From positions 12,414,001 to 12,478,000 of the forward strand of contig OX387201.1 in the NCBI GenBank assembly GCA_947561715.1: a DNA stretch of 64,000 nt, in the 5' to 3' direction. The position numbers were made by a program, and so were the translations under genes. Shown piece by piece: positions 38,701-50,444 of the stretch; the first letter of the stretch is position 1, and every line of letters starts with the position of its first letter. This stretch comes from Ascidia mentula. Lineage: Eukaryota; Chordata; Ascidiacea; Phlebobranchia; Ascidiidae. Below the pieces are notes generated by a model. It did no database searches. It was not told where the DNA came from and saw nothing but the letters and a program-made list of their open reading frames with translations.

Positions 38701-41700
38701 CGATAAAAAATATTTTGTATTCAGTTCAAGCTTTATTACACAATGAAAAACGCTGATACTCCAGTATTGCTTTTGCTGTTGCACACCGTATGTAACTATG
38801 CGATTTCAGCACTTGTCCATTTTGCAGTATATGACTTTTCGATAAAAAATATTTTTTTCAGTACAAGCTTTATTATACGATGAAAAACGCTGATACTCCA
38901 GTATTGCTTTTGCTGTTGCACAACGTATGTAACTCTGCGCTTTCAGCATTTGTCCATTTTGCAGTATATGACTTTTCGATAAAAAATATTTTGTATTCAG
39001 TTCAAGCTTTATTACACAATGAAAAACGCTGATACTCCAGTATTGCTTTTGCTGTTGCACACCGTATGTAACTATGCGATTTCAGCACTTGTCCATTTTG
39101 CAGTATATGACTTTTCGATAAAAAATATTTTTTTCAGTACAAGCTTTATTATACAATGGAAAACGCTGATACTCCAGTATGGCTTTTGCTGTTGCACAAC
39201 GGATGTAACTATGCGATTTCAGCACTTGTCCATTTTGCAGTATATGACTTTTCGATAAAAAATATTTTTTATACAGTTCAAGCTTTATTACACAATGAAA
39301 AACGCTGATACTCCAGTATTGCTTTTGCGGTTGCACACCGTATGTAACTATGCGATTTCAGCACTTGTCCATTTTGCAGTATATGACTTTTCGATAAAAA
39401 ATATTTTTTTACGGTACAAGCTTTATTATACAATGGAAAACGCAGATACTCCAGTATTGCTTTTGCTGTTGCACAACGGATGTAACTATGCGATTTCAGC
39501 ACTTGTCCATTTTGCAGTATATGACTTTTCGATAAAAAATATTTTTTTCAGTACAAGCTTTATTATACAATGAAAAACGCTGATACTCCAGTATTGCTTT
39601 TGCTGTTGCACAACGTATGTAACTATGCGGTTTCAGCACTTGTCCATTTTGCAGTATATGACTTTTCGATAAAAAATATTTTTTTTCAGTACAAGCTTTA
39701 TTATACAGTGGAAAACGCTGATACTCCAGTACTGAGTTTGCGGTTGCACAACGTATGTAACTCTGCGCTTTCAGCGTTTGTCCATTTTGCAGTATATGAC
39801 TTTTCGATAAAAAATATTTTTTTTCAGTACAAGCTTTATTATACAGTGGAAAACGCTGATACTCCAGTACTGAGTTTGCGGTTGCACAACGCATGTAACT
39901 CTGCGCTTTCAGCACTTGTCCATTTTGCAGTATATGACTTTTCGATAAAAAATATTTTTTTTCAGTACAAGCTTTATTATACAGTGGAAAACGCTGATAC
40001 TCCAGTACTGAGTTTGCGGTTGCACAACGCATGTAACTCTGCGCTTTCAGCACTTGTCCATTTTGCAGTATATGACTTTTCGATAAAAAATATTTTTTTA
40101 CAGTGCAAGCTTTATTATACAATGGAAAACGCAGATACTCCAGTATTGCTTTTGCTGTTGCACAACGTATGTAACTATGCGATTTCAGCACTTGTCCATT
40201 TTGCAGTATATGACTTTTCGATAAAAAATATTTTTTTCAGTACAAGCTTTATTATACAATGGAAAACGCTGATACTCCAGTATGGCTTTTGCTGTTGCAC
40301 AACGTATGTAACTATGCGATTTCAGCACTTGTCCATTTTGCAGTATATGACTTTTCGATAAAAAATATTTTGTATTCAGTTCAAGCTTTATTACACAATG
40401 AAAAACGCTGATACTCCAGTATTGCTTTTGCTGTTGCACACCGTATGTAACTATGCGATTTCAGCACTTGTCCATTTTGCAGTATATGACTTTTCGATAA
40501 AAAATATTTTTTTACAGAACAAGCTTTATTATACAATGGAAAACGCAGATACTCCAGTATTGCTTTTGCTGTTGCACAACGGATGTAACTATGCGATTTC
40601 AGCACTTGTCCATTTTGCAGTATATGACTTTTCGATAAAAAATATTTTTTTCAGTACAAGCTTTATTATACAATGGAAAACGCTGATACTCCAGTATGGC
40701 TTTTGCTGTTGCACAACGTATGTAACTATGCGATTTCAGCACTTGTCCATTTTGCAGTAAATGACTTTTCGATAAAAAATATTTTTTATACAGTTCAAGC
40801 TTTATTATACAATGAAAAACGCTGATACTCCAGTATTGCTTTTGCGGTTGCACACCGTATGTAACTCTGCGATTTCAGCACTTGTCCATTTTGCAGTATA
40901 TGACTTTTCGATAAAAAATATTTTTTTACAGTACAAGCTTTATTATACAATGGAAAACGCTGATACTCCAGTATTGCTTTTGCTGTTGCACAACGGATGT
41001 AACTATGCGATTTCAGCACTTGTCCATTTTGCAGTATATGACTTTTCGATAAAAAATATTTTTTTCAGTACAAGCTTTATTATACGATGAAAAACGCTGA
41101 TACTCCAGTATTGCTTTTGCTGTTGCACAACGTATGTAACTACGCGGTTTCAGCACTTGTCCATTTTGCAGTATATGACTTTTCGATATAAAATATTTTT
41201 TTACAGTGCAAGCTTTATTATACAATGGAAAACGCAGATACTCCAGTATTGCTTTTGCTGTTGCACAACGTATGTAACTATGCGATTTCAGCACTTGTCC
41301 ATTTTGCAGTATATGACTTTTCGATAAAAAATATTTTTTTCAGTACAAGCTTTATTATACAATGGAAAACGCTGATACTCCAGTATGGCTTTTGCTGTTG
41401 CACAACGTATGTAACTATGCGATTTCAGCACTTGTCCATTTTGCAGTATATGACTTTTCGATAAAAAATATTTTTTATACAGTTCAAGCTTTATTACACA
41501 ATGAAAAACGCTGATACTCCAGTATTGCTTTTGCGGTTGCACACCGTATGTAACTATGCGATTTCAGCACTTGTCCATTTTGCAGTATATGACTTTTCGA
41601 TAAAAAATATTTTTTTACGGTACAAGCTTTATTATACAATGGAAAACGCAGATACTCCAGTATTGCTTTTGCTGTTGCACAACGGATGTAACTATGCGAT

Positions 41701-44700
41701 TTCAGCACTTGTCCATTTTGCAGTATATGACTTTTCGATAAAAAATATTTTTTTCAGTACAAGCTTTATTATACAATGAAAAACGCTGATACTCCAGTAT
41801 TGCTTTTGCTGTTGCACAACGTATGTAACTATGCGGTTTCAGCACTTGTCCATTTTGCAGTATATGACTTTTCGATAAAAAATATTTTTTTTCAGTACAA
41901 GCTTTATTATACAGTGGAAAACGCTGATACTCCAGTACTGAGTTTGCGGTTGCACAACGTATGTAACTCTGCGCTTTCAGCATTTGTCCATTTTGCAGTA
42001 TATGACTTTTCGATAAAAAATATTTTTTTTCAGTACAAGCTTTATTATACAGTGGAAAACGCTGATACTCCAGTACTGAGTTTGCGGTTGCACAACGCAT
42101 GTAACTCTGCGCTTTCAGCACTTGTCCATTTTGCAGTATATGACTTTTCGATAAAAAATATTTTTTTTCAGTACAAGCTTTATTATACAGTGGAAAACGC
42201 TGATACTCCAGTACTGAGTTTGCGGTTGCACAACGCATGTAACTCTGCGCTTTCAGCACTTGTCCATTTTGCAGTATATGACTTTTCGATAAAAAATATT
42301 TTTTTACAGTGCAAGCTTTATTATACAATGGAAAACGCAGATACTCCAGTATTGCTTTTGCTGTTGCACAACGTATGTAACTATGCGATTTCAGCACTTG
42401 TCCATTTTGCAGTATATGACTTTTCGATAAAAAATATTTTTTTCAGTACAAGCTTTATTATACAATGGAAAACGCTGATACTCCAGTATGGCTTTTGCTG
42501 TTGCACAACGTATGTAACTATGCGATTTCAGCACTTGTCCATTTTGCAGTATATGACTTTTCGATAAAAAATATTTTGTATTCAGTTCAAGCTTTATTAC
42601 ACAATGAAAAACGCTGATACTCCAGTATTGCTTTTGCTGTTGCACACCGTATGTAACTATGCGATTTCAGCACTTGTCCATTTTGCAGTATATGACTTTT
42701 CGATAAAAAATATTTTTTTACAGAACAAGCTTTATTATACAATGGAAAACGCAGATACTCCAGTATTGCTTTTGCTGTTGCACAACGGATGTAACTATGC
42801 GATTTCAGCACTTGTCCATTTTGCAGTATATGACTTTTCGATAAAAAATATTTTTTTCAGTACAAGCTTTATTATACAATGGAAAACGCTGATACTCCAG
42901 TATGGCTTTTGCTGTTGCACAACGTATGTAACTATGCGATTTCAGCACTTGTCCATTTTGCAGTAAATGACTTTTCGATAAAAAATATTTTTTATACAGT
43001 TCAAGCTTTATTATACAATGAAAAACGCTGATACTCCAGTATTGCTTTTGCGGTTGCACACCGTATGTAACTCTGCGATTTCAGCACTTGTCCATTTTGC
43101 AGTATATGACATTTCGATAAAAAATATTTTTTTACAGTACAAGCTTTATTATACAATGGAAAACGCTGATACTCCAGTATTGCTTTTGCTGTTGCACAAC
43201 GGATGTAACTATGCGATTTCAGCACTTGTCCATTTTGCAGTATATGACTTTTCGATAAAAAATATTTTTTTCAGTACAAGCTTTATTATACGATGAAAAA
43301 CGCTGATACTCCAGTATTGCTTTTGCTGTTGCACAACGTATGTAACTACGCGGTTTCAGCACTTGTCCATTTTGCAGTATATGACTTTTCGATATAAAAT
43401 ATTTTTTTACAGTGCAAGCTTTATTATACAATGGAAAACGCAGATACTCCAGTATTGCTTTTGCTGTTGCACAACGTATGTAACTATGCGATTTCAGCAC
43501 TTGTCCATTTTGCAGTATATGACTTTTCGATAAAAAATATTTTTTTCAGTACAAGCTTTATTATACAATGGAAAACGCTGATACTCCAGTATGGCTTTTG
43601 CTGTTGCACAACGTATGTAACTATGCGATTTCAGCACTTGTCCATTTTGCAGTATATGACTTTTCGATAAAAAATATTTTTTATACAGTTCAAGCTTTAT
43701 TACACAATGAAAAACGCTGATACTCCAGTATTGCTTTTGCGGTTGCACACCGTATGTAACTATGCGATTTCAGCACTTGTCCATTTTGCAGTATATGACT
43801 TTTCGATAAAAAATATTTTTTTACGGTACAAGCTTTATTATACAATGGAAAACGCAGATACTCCAGTATTGCTTTTGCTGTTGCACAACGGATGTAACTA
43901 TGCGATTTCAGCACTTGTCCATTTTGCAGTATATGACTTTTCGATAAAAAATATTTTTTTCAGTACAAGCTTTATTATACAATGAAAAACGCTGATACTC
44001 CAGTATTGCTTTTGCTGTTGCACAACGTATGTAACTATGCGGTTTCAGCACTTGTCCATTTTGCAGTATATGACTTTTCGATAAAAAATATTTTTTTTCA
44101 GTACAAGCTTTATTATACAGTGGAAAACGCTGATACTCCAGTACTGAGTTTGCGGTTGCACAACGTATGTAACTCTGCGCTTTCAGCATTTGTCCATTTT
44201 GCAGTATATGACTTTTCGATAAAAAATATTTTTTTTCAGTACAAGCTTTATTATACAGTGGAAAACGCTGATACTCCAGTACTGAGTTTGCGGTTGCACA
44301 ACGCATGTAACTCTGCGCTTTCAGCACTTGTCCATTTTGCAGTATATGACTTTTCGATAAAAAATATTTTTTTTCAGTACAAGCTTTATTATACAGTGGA
44401 AAACGCTGATACTCCAGTACTGAGTTTGCGGTTGCACAACGCATGTAACTCTGCGCTTTCAGCACTTGTCCATTTTGCAGTATATGACTTTTCGATAAAA
44501 AATATTTTTTTACAGTGCAAGCTTTATTATACAATGGAAAACGCAGATACTCCAGTATTGCTTTTGCTGTTGCACAACGTATGTAACTATGCGATTTCAG
44601 CACTTGTCCATTTTGCAGTATATGACTTTTCGATAAAAAATATTTTTTTCAGTACAAGCTTTATTATACAATGGAAAACGCTGATACTCCAGTATGGCTT

Positions 44701-46314
44701 TTGCTGTTGCACAACGTATGTAACTATGCGATTTCAGCACTTGTCCATTTTGCAGTATATGACTTTTCGATAAAAAATATTTTGTATTCAGTTCAAGCTT
44801 TATTACACAATGAAAAACGCTGATACTCCAGTATTGCTTTTGCTGTTGCACACCGTATGTAACTATGCGATTTCAGCACTTGTCCATTTTGCAGTATATG
44901 ACATTTCGATAAAAAACATTTTTTTACAGAACAAGCTTTATTATACAATGGAAAACGCAGATACTCCAGTATTGCTTTTGCTGTTGCACAACGGATGTAA
45001 CTATGCGATTTCAGCACTTGTCCATTTTGCAGTATATGACTTTTCGATAAAAAATATTTTTTTCAGTACAAGCTTTATTATACAATGGAAAACGCTGATA
45101 CTCCAGTATGGCTTTTGCTGTTGCACAACGTATGTAACTATGCGATTTCAGCACTTGTCCATTTTGCAGTAAATGACTTTTCGATAAAAAATATTTTTTA
45201 TACAGTTCAAGCTTTATTATACAATGAAAAACGCTGATACTCCAGTATTGCTTTTGCGGTTGCACACCGTATGTAACTCTGCGATTTCAGCACTTGTCCA
45301 TTTTGCAGTATATGACTTTTCGATAAAAAATATTTTTTTACAGTACAAGCTTTATTATACAATGGAAAACGCTGATACTCCAGTATTGCTTTTGCTGTTG
45401 CACAACGGATGTAACTATGCGATTTCAGCACTTGTCCATTTTGCAGTATATGACTTTTCGATAAAAAATATTTTTTTCAGTACAAGCTTTATTATACGAT
45501 GAAAAACGCTGATACTCCAGTATTGCTTTTGCTGTTGCACAACGTATGTAACTACGCGGTTTCAGCACTTGTCCATTTTGCAGTATATGACTTTTCGATA
45601 TAAAATATTTTTTTACAGTGCAAGCTTTATTATACAATGGAAAACGCAGATACTCCAGTATTGCTTTTGCTGTTGCACAACGTATGTAACTATGCGATTT
45701 CAGCACTTGTCCATTTTGCAGTATATGACTTTTCGATAAAAAATATTTTTTTCAGTACAAGCTTTATTATACAATGGAAAACGCTGATACTCCAGTATGG
45801 CTTTTGCTGTTGCACAACGTATGTAACTATGCGATTTCAGCACTTGTCCATTTTGCAGTATATGACTTTTCGATAAAAAATATTTTTTATACAGTTCAAG
45901 CTTTATTACACAATGAAAAACGCTGATACTCCAGTATTGCTTTTGCGGTTGCACACCGTATGTAACTATGCGATTTCAGCACTTGTCCATTTTGCAGTAT
46001 ATGACTTTTCGATAAAAAATATTTTTTTACGGTACAAGCTTTATTATACAATGGAAAACGCAGATACTCCAGTATTGCTTTTGCTGTTGCACAACGGATG
46101 TAACTATGCGATTTCAGCACTTGTCCATTTTGCAGTATATGACTTTTCGATAAAAAATATTTTTTTCAGTACAAGCTTTATTATACAATGAAAAACGCTG
46201 ATACTCCAGTATTGCTTTTGCTGTTGCACAACGTATGTAACTATGCGGTTTCAGCACTTGTCCATTTTGCAGTATATGACTTTTCGATAAAAAATATTTT
46301 TTTTCAGTACAAGC
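35709..46314 (+). repeat. 16-monomer higher-order repeat block (2,206 bp period)
   Basis: An ordered set of monomers recurs with starts of the same marker monomer (AATGAAAAACGCTGATACTCC-like) at 35709, 37915, 39570, 41776, 43982 and 46188. The spacings are 2,206, 1,655, 2,206, 2,206 and 2,206 bp, i.e. 16, 12, 16, 16 and 16 monomers of about 137.9 bp. Each unit includes a run of CTGAGT-type 138 bp monomers inside 137 bp monomers. The 1,655 bp unit lacks four monomers. The sixth unit breaks into diverged monomers after about 46314. Confidence 0.9.
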
Positions 46315-48525
46315 TTTACTATACAGTGGAAAACGCTGGTACTCTAGTATTGCTTTTGCGGTTGCACAACGTATGTAATTATGCGATTCCAGCACTTGTC
46401 CATTTTGCAGTATATGACTTTTCGATAAAAAATATTTTTTTTCAGTACAAGTTTTATTATACAGTGGAAAACACCAATACTCCAGTATTGCTTTTGCGGT
46501 TGCACAGCGTATGAAACTGTGCAGTTTCAGCACTTGTCCATTCAGCAGTATATGACGTTTCGATAAAAAATATGTTTTTTTAGTACAAGTTTTATTATAC
46601 AGTGGAATACACCAATACTCCAGTATTACTTTTGCGGTTGCGCAAGGTATGTAACTGTGCGATTTCAGCACTTGTCCATTTAGCAGTATATGACTTTTCG
46701 ATAAAATATTTTTTTTCAGTACAAGTTTTATTATACAGTGGAAAACGCCAATACTCCAGTATTGCTTTTGCGCTTGCACAGCGTATGTAACTGTGCAGTT
46801 TTAGCACTGGTCCATTTTGCAGTATATGACTTTTCGATAAAATATTTTTTTTCAGTACAAGTTTTATTATGCAGTGGAAAACACCAATACTCCAGCATTG
46901 CTTTTGCGGTTGCGCAGCGTATGTAACTGTGCATTTTCAGCACTTGTCCATTCAGCAGTATATGACGTTTCGATAAAACATATTTTTTTTAGTACAAGTT
47001 TTATTATACAGTGGAATACACCAATACTCCAGTATTGCTTTTGCGGGTGCGCAACGTATGTAACTGTGCAATTTCAGCACTTTTCCATTTTGCAGTATAT
47101 GACTATCCAATAAAAAATATTTTTTTTCTGTACAAATTTTATTATAGAGTTGAAAACATTAGTACTCCAGTATTGCTTTTGCGGTTGCGCAACGTATGTA
47201 ACTGTGCGATTTCAGCACTTGTCCATTCAGCAGTATATGACTTTTCGATAAAAAAATATTTTTCTTCAGTACAAGTTTTATTATACAGTGGAAAACACCA
47301 ATACTCCAGTATTGCTTTGGCGGTTGCACAGCGTATGTAACTGTGCAGTTTCAGCACTTGTCCATTCAGCAATAAGTGACTTTTCGAATAAAAATATTGT
47401 TTTTTCAGTACAAGTTTTATTAGACAGTGAAAAACACCAATTCTCCAGTATTGCTTTTGCGGTTGCACAACGTATGTAACTGTGCAGTTTCAGCACTTGT
47501 CCATTCAGCAGTATATGACTTTTCGATAAAAAATATTTTTTTCAGTTTAAGTTTTATTAGACAGTGGAAAACACCAATTCTCCAGTATTGCTTTTGCGGT
47601 TACGCAACGTATGTAACTGTGCAGTTTCAGCACTTGTCCATTCAGCAGTATATGACTTTTCGATAAAAAATATTTTTTTCAATACAAGTTTTATTATACA
47701 GTGGAAAACACTGGTACTCCAGTATTGCTTTAACGGTTGCGCTACGTATGTAACTGTGCGATTTCAGCACTTGTCCATTTAGCAGTATATGACTTTTCGA
47801 TAAAAATTATTTTTTTTCAGTACAAGTTTTGTTATACAGTGGTAAACACCAATACTCCAGTATTTCTTTTACGGTTGCACAGCGTATGTAACTGTGCGAT
47901 TTCAGCACTTGTCCATTTAGCAGTATATGACTTTTCGACAAAAAACTCTTTTTTTTAGTAAAAGTTTTATAATACAGTGGAAAACACCAATACTCCAGTA
48001 TTTCTTTTGCGGTTGCACAGCGTATGTAACTGTTCGATTTCAGCTCTTGTCCATTTTGCAGTAAATGACTATTCGCTGAAAATTATTTTTTTAATGTACA
48101 AGTTTTATTATTCATTGGAAAACACTGGTACTCCAGTATTGCTTTAACGGTTGCACAACGTATGTAACTGTGCGATTTCAGCACTTGTCCATTTAGCAGT
48201 ATATGACGTTTCGATAAAAAATATTTTTTTTAGTTCAAGTTTTATTATACAGTGGAAAACACCAATACTCCAGTTTTGCTTTTGCGGGTGCGCAACGTAT
48301 GTAACTGTGCAATTTCAGCACTTTTCCATTTTGCAGTATATGACTATCCAATAAAAAATATTTTTTTTCTGTACAAATTTTATTATACAGTTGAAAACAT
48401 TAGTACTCAAGTATTTCTTTTGCGGTTGCGCAACGTATGTAACTGTGCGAATTCAGCACTTGTCCATTTAGCAGTATATGACTTTTCGATAAAATATTTT
48501 TTTTCAGTACAAGTTTTATTATACA
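46315..48525 (+). repeat. Diverged satellite monomer class at array edge
   Basis: The monomers here carry AAGTTTTATTATAC instead of the HindIII-containing AAGCTTTATTATAC, ACACCAATACTCC or ACATTAGTACTCC instead of ACGCTGATACTCC, and TGTAACTGTGC instead of TGTAACTATGC. Many have TTCAGCAG or TTTAGCAG in place of TTTTGCAG. Divergence among neighbours is much greater than in arrays I and II. Lower homogeneity at array edges is a general property of satellites. Confidence 0.9.
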
Positions 48526-49441
48526 GTGGAAAACGCCAATACTCCAGTATTGCTTTTGCGGTTGCACAACGTATGTAACTATGCGATTCCAGCACTTGTC
48601 CATTTTGCAGTATATGACTTTTCGATAAAAAACATTTTTTTTCAGTACAAGCTTTATGATACAGTGGAAAACGCTGGTACTCCTGTATTGCTTTTGCTGT
48701 TGCACAACGTATGTAACTATGCGATTTCAGCACTTGTCCATTTTGCAGTATATGACTTTTCGTGAAAAAATATTTTTTTTCATTAGAAGCTTTATTATAC
48801 AGTGGAAAACGCTGATACTCCAGTATTGCTTTTGCGGTTGCATAACGTATGTAACTGTACGTTTTCATCACTTGTCCATTTTGCAGTAAATGACTTTTCG
48901 ATAAAAAATATTTTTTTTCTGTAGAAGCTTTATTATACAGTGGTAAACGCTGGTACTCCAGCATTGCTTTTGCGGTTGCACAACGTATGTAACTATGCGA
49001 TTTCAGCACTTGTCCATTTTGCAGTATATGACTTTTCGATAAAAAATATTTTTTTTCAGTACAAGCTTTATTATACAATGGAAAACGCTGATACTCCAGT
49101 ATTGCTTTTGCGGTTGCACACCGTATGTAGCTCTGCGATTTCAGCACTTGTCCATTTTGCAGTATATGACTTTTCAATAAAAAATATTTTTTTTCAGTAC
49201 AAGCTTGATTATACAGTGGAAAACGCTGGTACTCCTGTATTGCTTTTGCGGTTGCACAACGTATGTAACTATGCGATTTCAGCACTTGTCCATTTTGCAG
49301 TATATGACTTTTCGATAAAAAATATTTTATTTCAGTACAAGCTTTATTATACAATGGAAAACGCTGATACTCCAGTATTGCTTTTGCGGTTGCACAACGT
49401 ATGTAACTATGCGATTTCAGCACTTGTCCATTTTGCAGTAT

Positions 49442-50056
49442 CCCAGTCAAAAATTATCTACCCCTTTAGTATGGGCCTAGCTTGGTTTAAGCTCGTTTTA
49501 GTGCGTTTAAGCTTGGCACGGCCAATCAGCACTTATTCAGACGTACGCCAAACTTATACGTTCGGTTTACGAATGGTGCGCCGTGCTTAAGTTTGCATAA
49601 TTTTCCCCTGCCCAAAATAATTTTGAAGTGTAATACTGTGCGTGAAGGTGAGTTTCGGCGGCGGGAGTTTTTCTGCGTATAATTGCGTAACACATATCAT
49701 ATTGTTTTGTCATAAGGTGGGCATAGAAGCATGAAGTTGATTTTATTTTATTTTGAGGTAATTTGGTTGTACCTGTCTTGGTGAGTTTTGCCGTAAGGTT
49801 GTGACACCTGCAGTTTTGGAGGGCAAATTATTGTCAGTGATTTTTATCATAATATTTGTTGAGTTTGCAAGCTAACTAAAATGTTTTTTTAAATATTACA
49901 AAGCGAAGCTGATGCGCTGCTTCGTCATGGTTGGATGAACAACAAGCAGGCAGGGCAGGCTAGGAGGCTTGGCTTTCTCCTAACCCTAACTGCGTAATGA
50001 GTTTTTTCTAATGACTTGACGGCGGGAAACCTTGTCTAAATTTACAGGTGGTTTAC
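49442..50056 (+). mobile_element. CACTA-like element end (5' terminal fragment, copy B)
   Basis: Begins CCCAGTCAAAAATTATC directly after satellite ending GCAGTAT, and aligns for 615 bp to the 5' end of element A (33547 down to about 32933) at roughly 94% identity by eye. Here it lies on the plus strand, inverted relative to element A. It is cut off at GGTGGTTTAC by a nested MULE. No internal CACTA genes and no matching 3' terminus are found downstream, so only one end survives. A short open frame that runs in from the satellite is not a gene. Confidence 0.85.
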
Positions 50057-50089
50057 GGGCTTCTCTAAAACACGCAATCTACGCAATCT
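50057..50089 (+). repeat. MULE left TIR (33 bp), copy 1
   Basis: Exact reverse complement of 53025-53057. It starts GGGCTTCTC and ends in the first CGCAATCT units of the internal minisatellite. Confidence 0.93.
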
Positions 50090-50234
50090 GCACAATCTGC
50101 GCAATCTGCGCAATCTGCGCAATCTACGCAATCTACGCAATCTACGCAATCTACGCAATCTGCACAATCTGCACAATCTGCGCAATCTGCGCAATCTACG
50201 CAATCTACGCAATCTACGCAATCTGCGCAATCTG
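50073..50234 (+). repeat. 9 bp minisatellite CGCAATCTA/G, 18 units
   Basis: A 162 bp run of the 9-mer CGCAATCTA, CGCAATCTG or CACAATCTG. It overlaps the TIR and so forms part of the element's end; subterminal repeats of this kind are common in MULEs. Its minus strand encodes artefactual Arg-Leu or Cys-Ala-Asp repeats. Confidence 0.95.
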
Positions 50235-50444
50235 CGTCCAGTCCAGTCGACTGAATCATGTGAACAGACATATATCTTCAGTCCTGTCCAATCTCCCAAA
50301 CAGCTAGATGTCCTTAGTCCAGTCCGGTCGACTGAATCATGTTAACAGACAGATATCAATAGTCCAGTCCAGTCACCAAAAGCACCTATACATACAACAT
50401 TCAATAGTCCAGACGAGTTCTCTAAAACTGCCGAACAGACAGGC
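50235..50444. other. Degenerate repeat leader of the MULE
   Basis: Two imperfect direct copies of a block containing GTCGACTGAATCATGT and AACAGACA start near 50242 and 50326. Related TCCAGTCC motifs follow up to the transposase remnant. No confident start codon; it may include the 5' untranslated region or a repetitive N-terminus. Confidence 0.5.

Larger units (their letters stand above)
33548..49441 (+). repeat. Satellite array II: about 115 monomers, 137-138 bp
   Basis: Same satellite, same orientation as array I, but the monomer mix differs. Many monomers have seven rather than eight T in the T-tract (137 bp), and carry CAATGGAAAACGC or CAATGAAAAACGC with TTGCTTTTGCTGTTGCAC. These alternate with blocks of CTGAGT monomers like those of array I. 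Because 137 is not a multiple of three, long open frames vanish here. From about 46.3 kb the monomers shift to a diverged class, and at 48.5-49.44 kb back to array I-like HindIII-positive monomers. The array is bounded by CACTA 5' ends in inverted orientation: GACTGGG on the left and CCCAGTC on the right. Confidence 0.97.

Noticed and set aside
48940-49590. 216-codon plus-strand gene (also 56969-57619 and 63217-63867)
   Set aside because: The frame runs from satellite into the CACTA end by chance; the two halves are unrelated DNA.
50042-50299. Arg-Leu and Cys-Ala-Asp repeat proteins on the minus strand, and the Ile-Cys-Ala repeat frame on the plus strand (also 58071-58345)
   Set aside because: They are translations of the 9 bp minisatellite in the MULE end.
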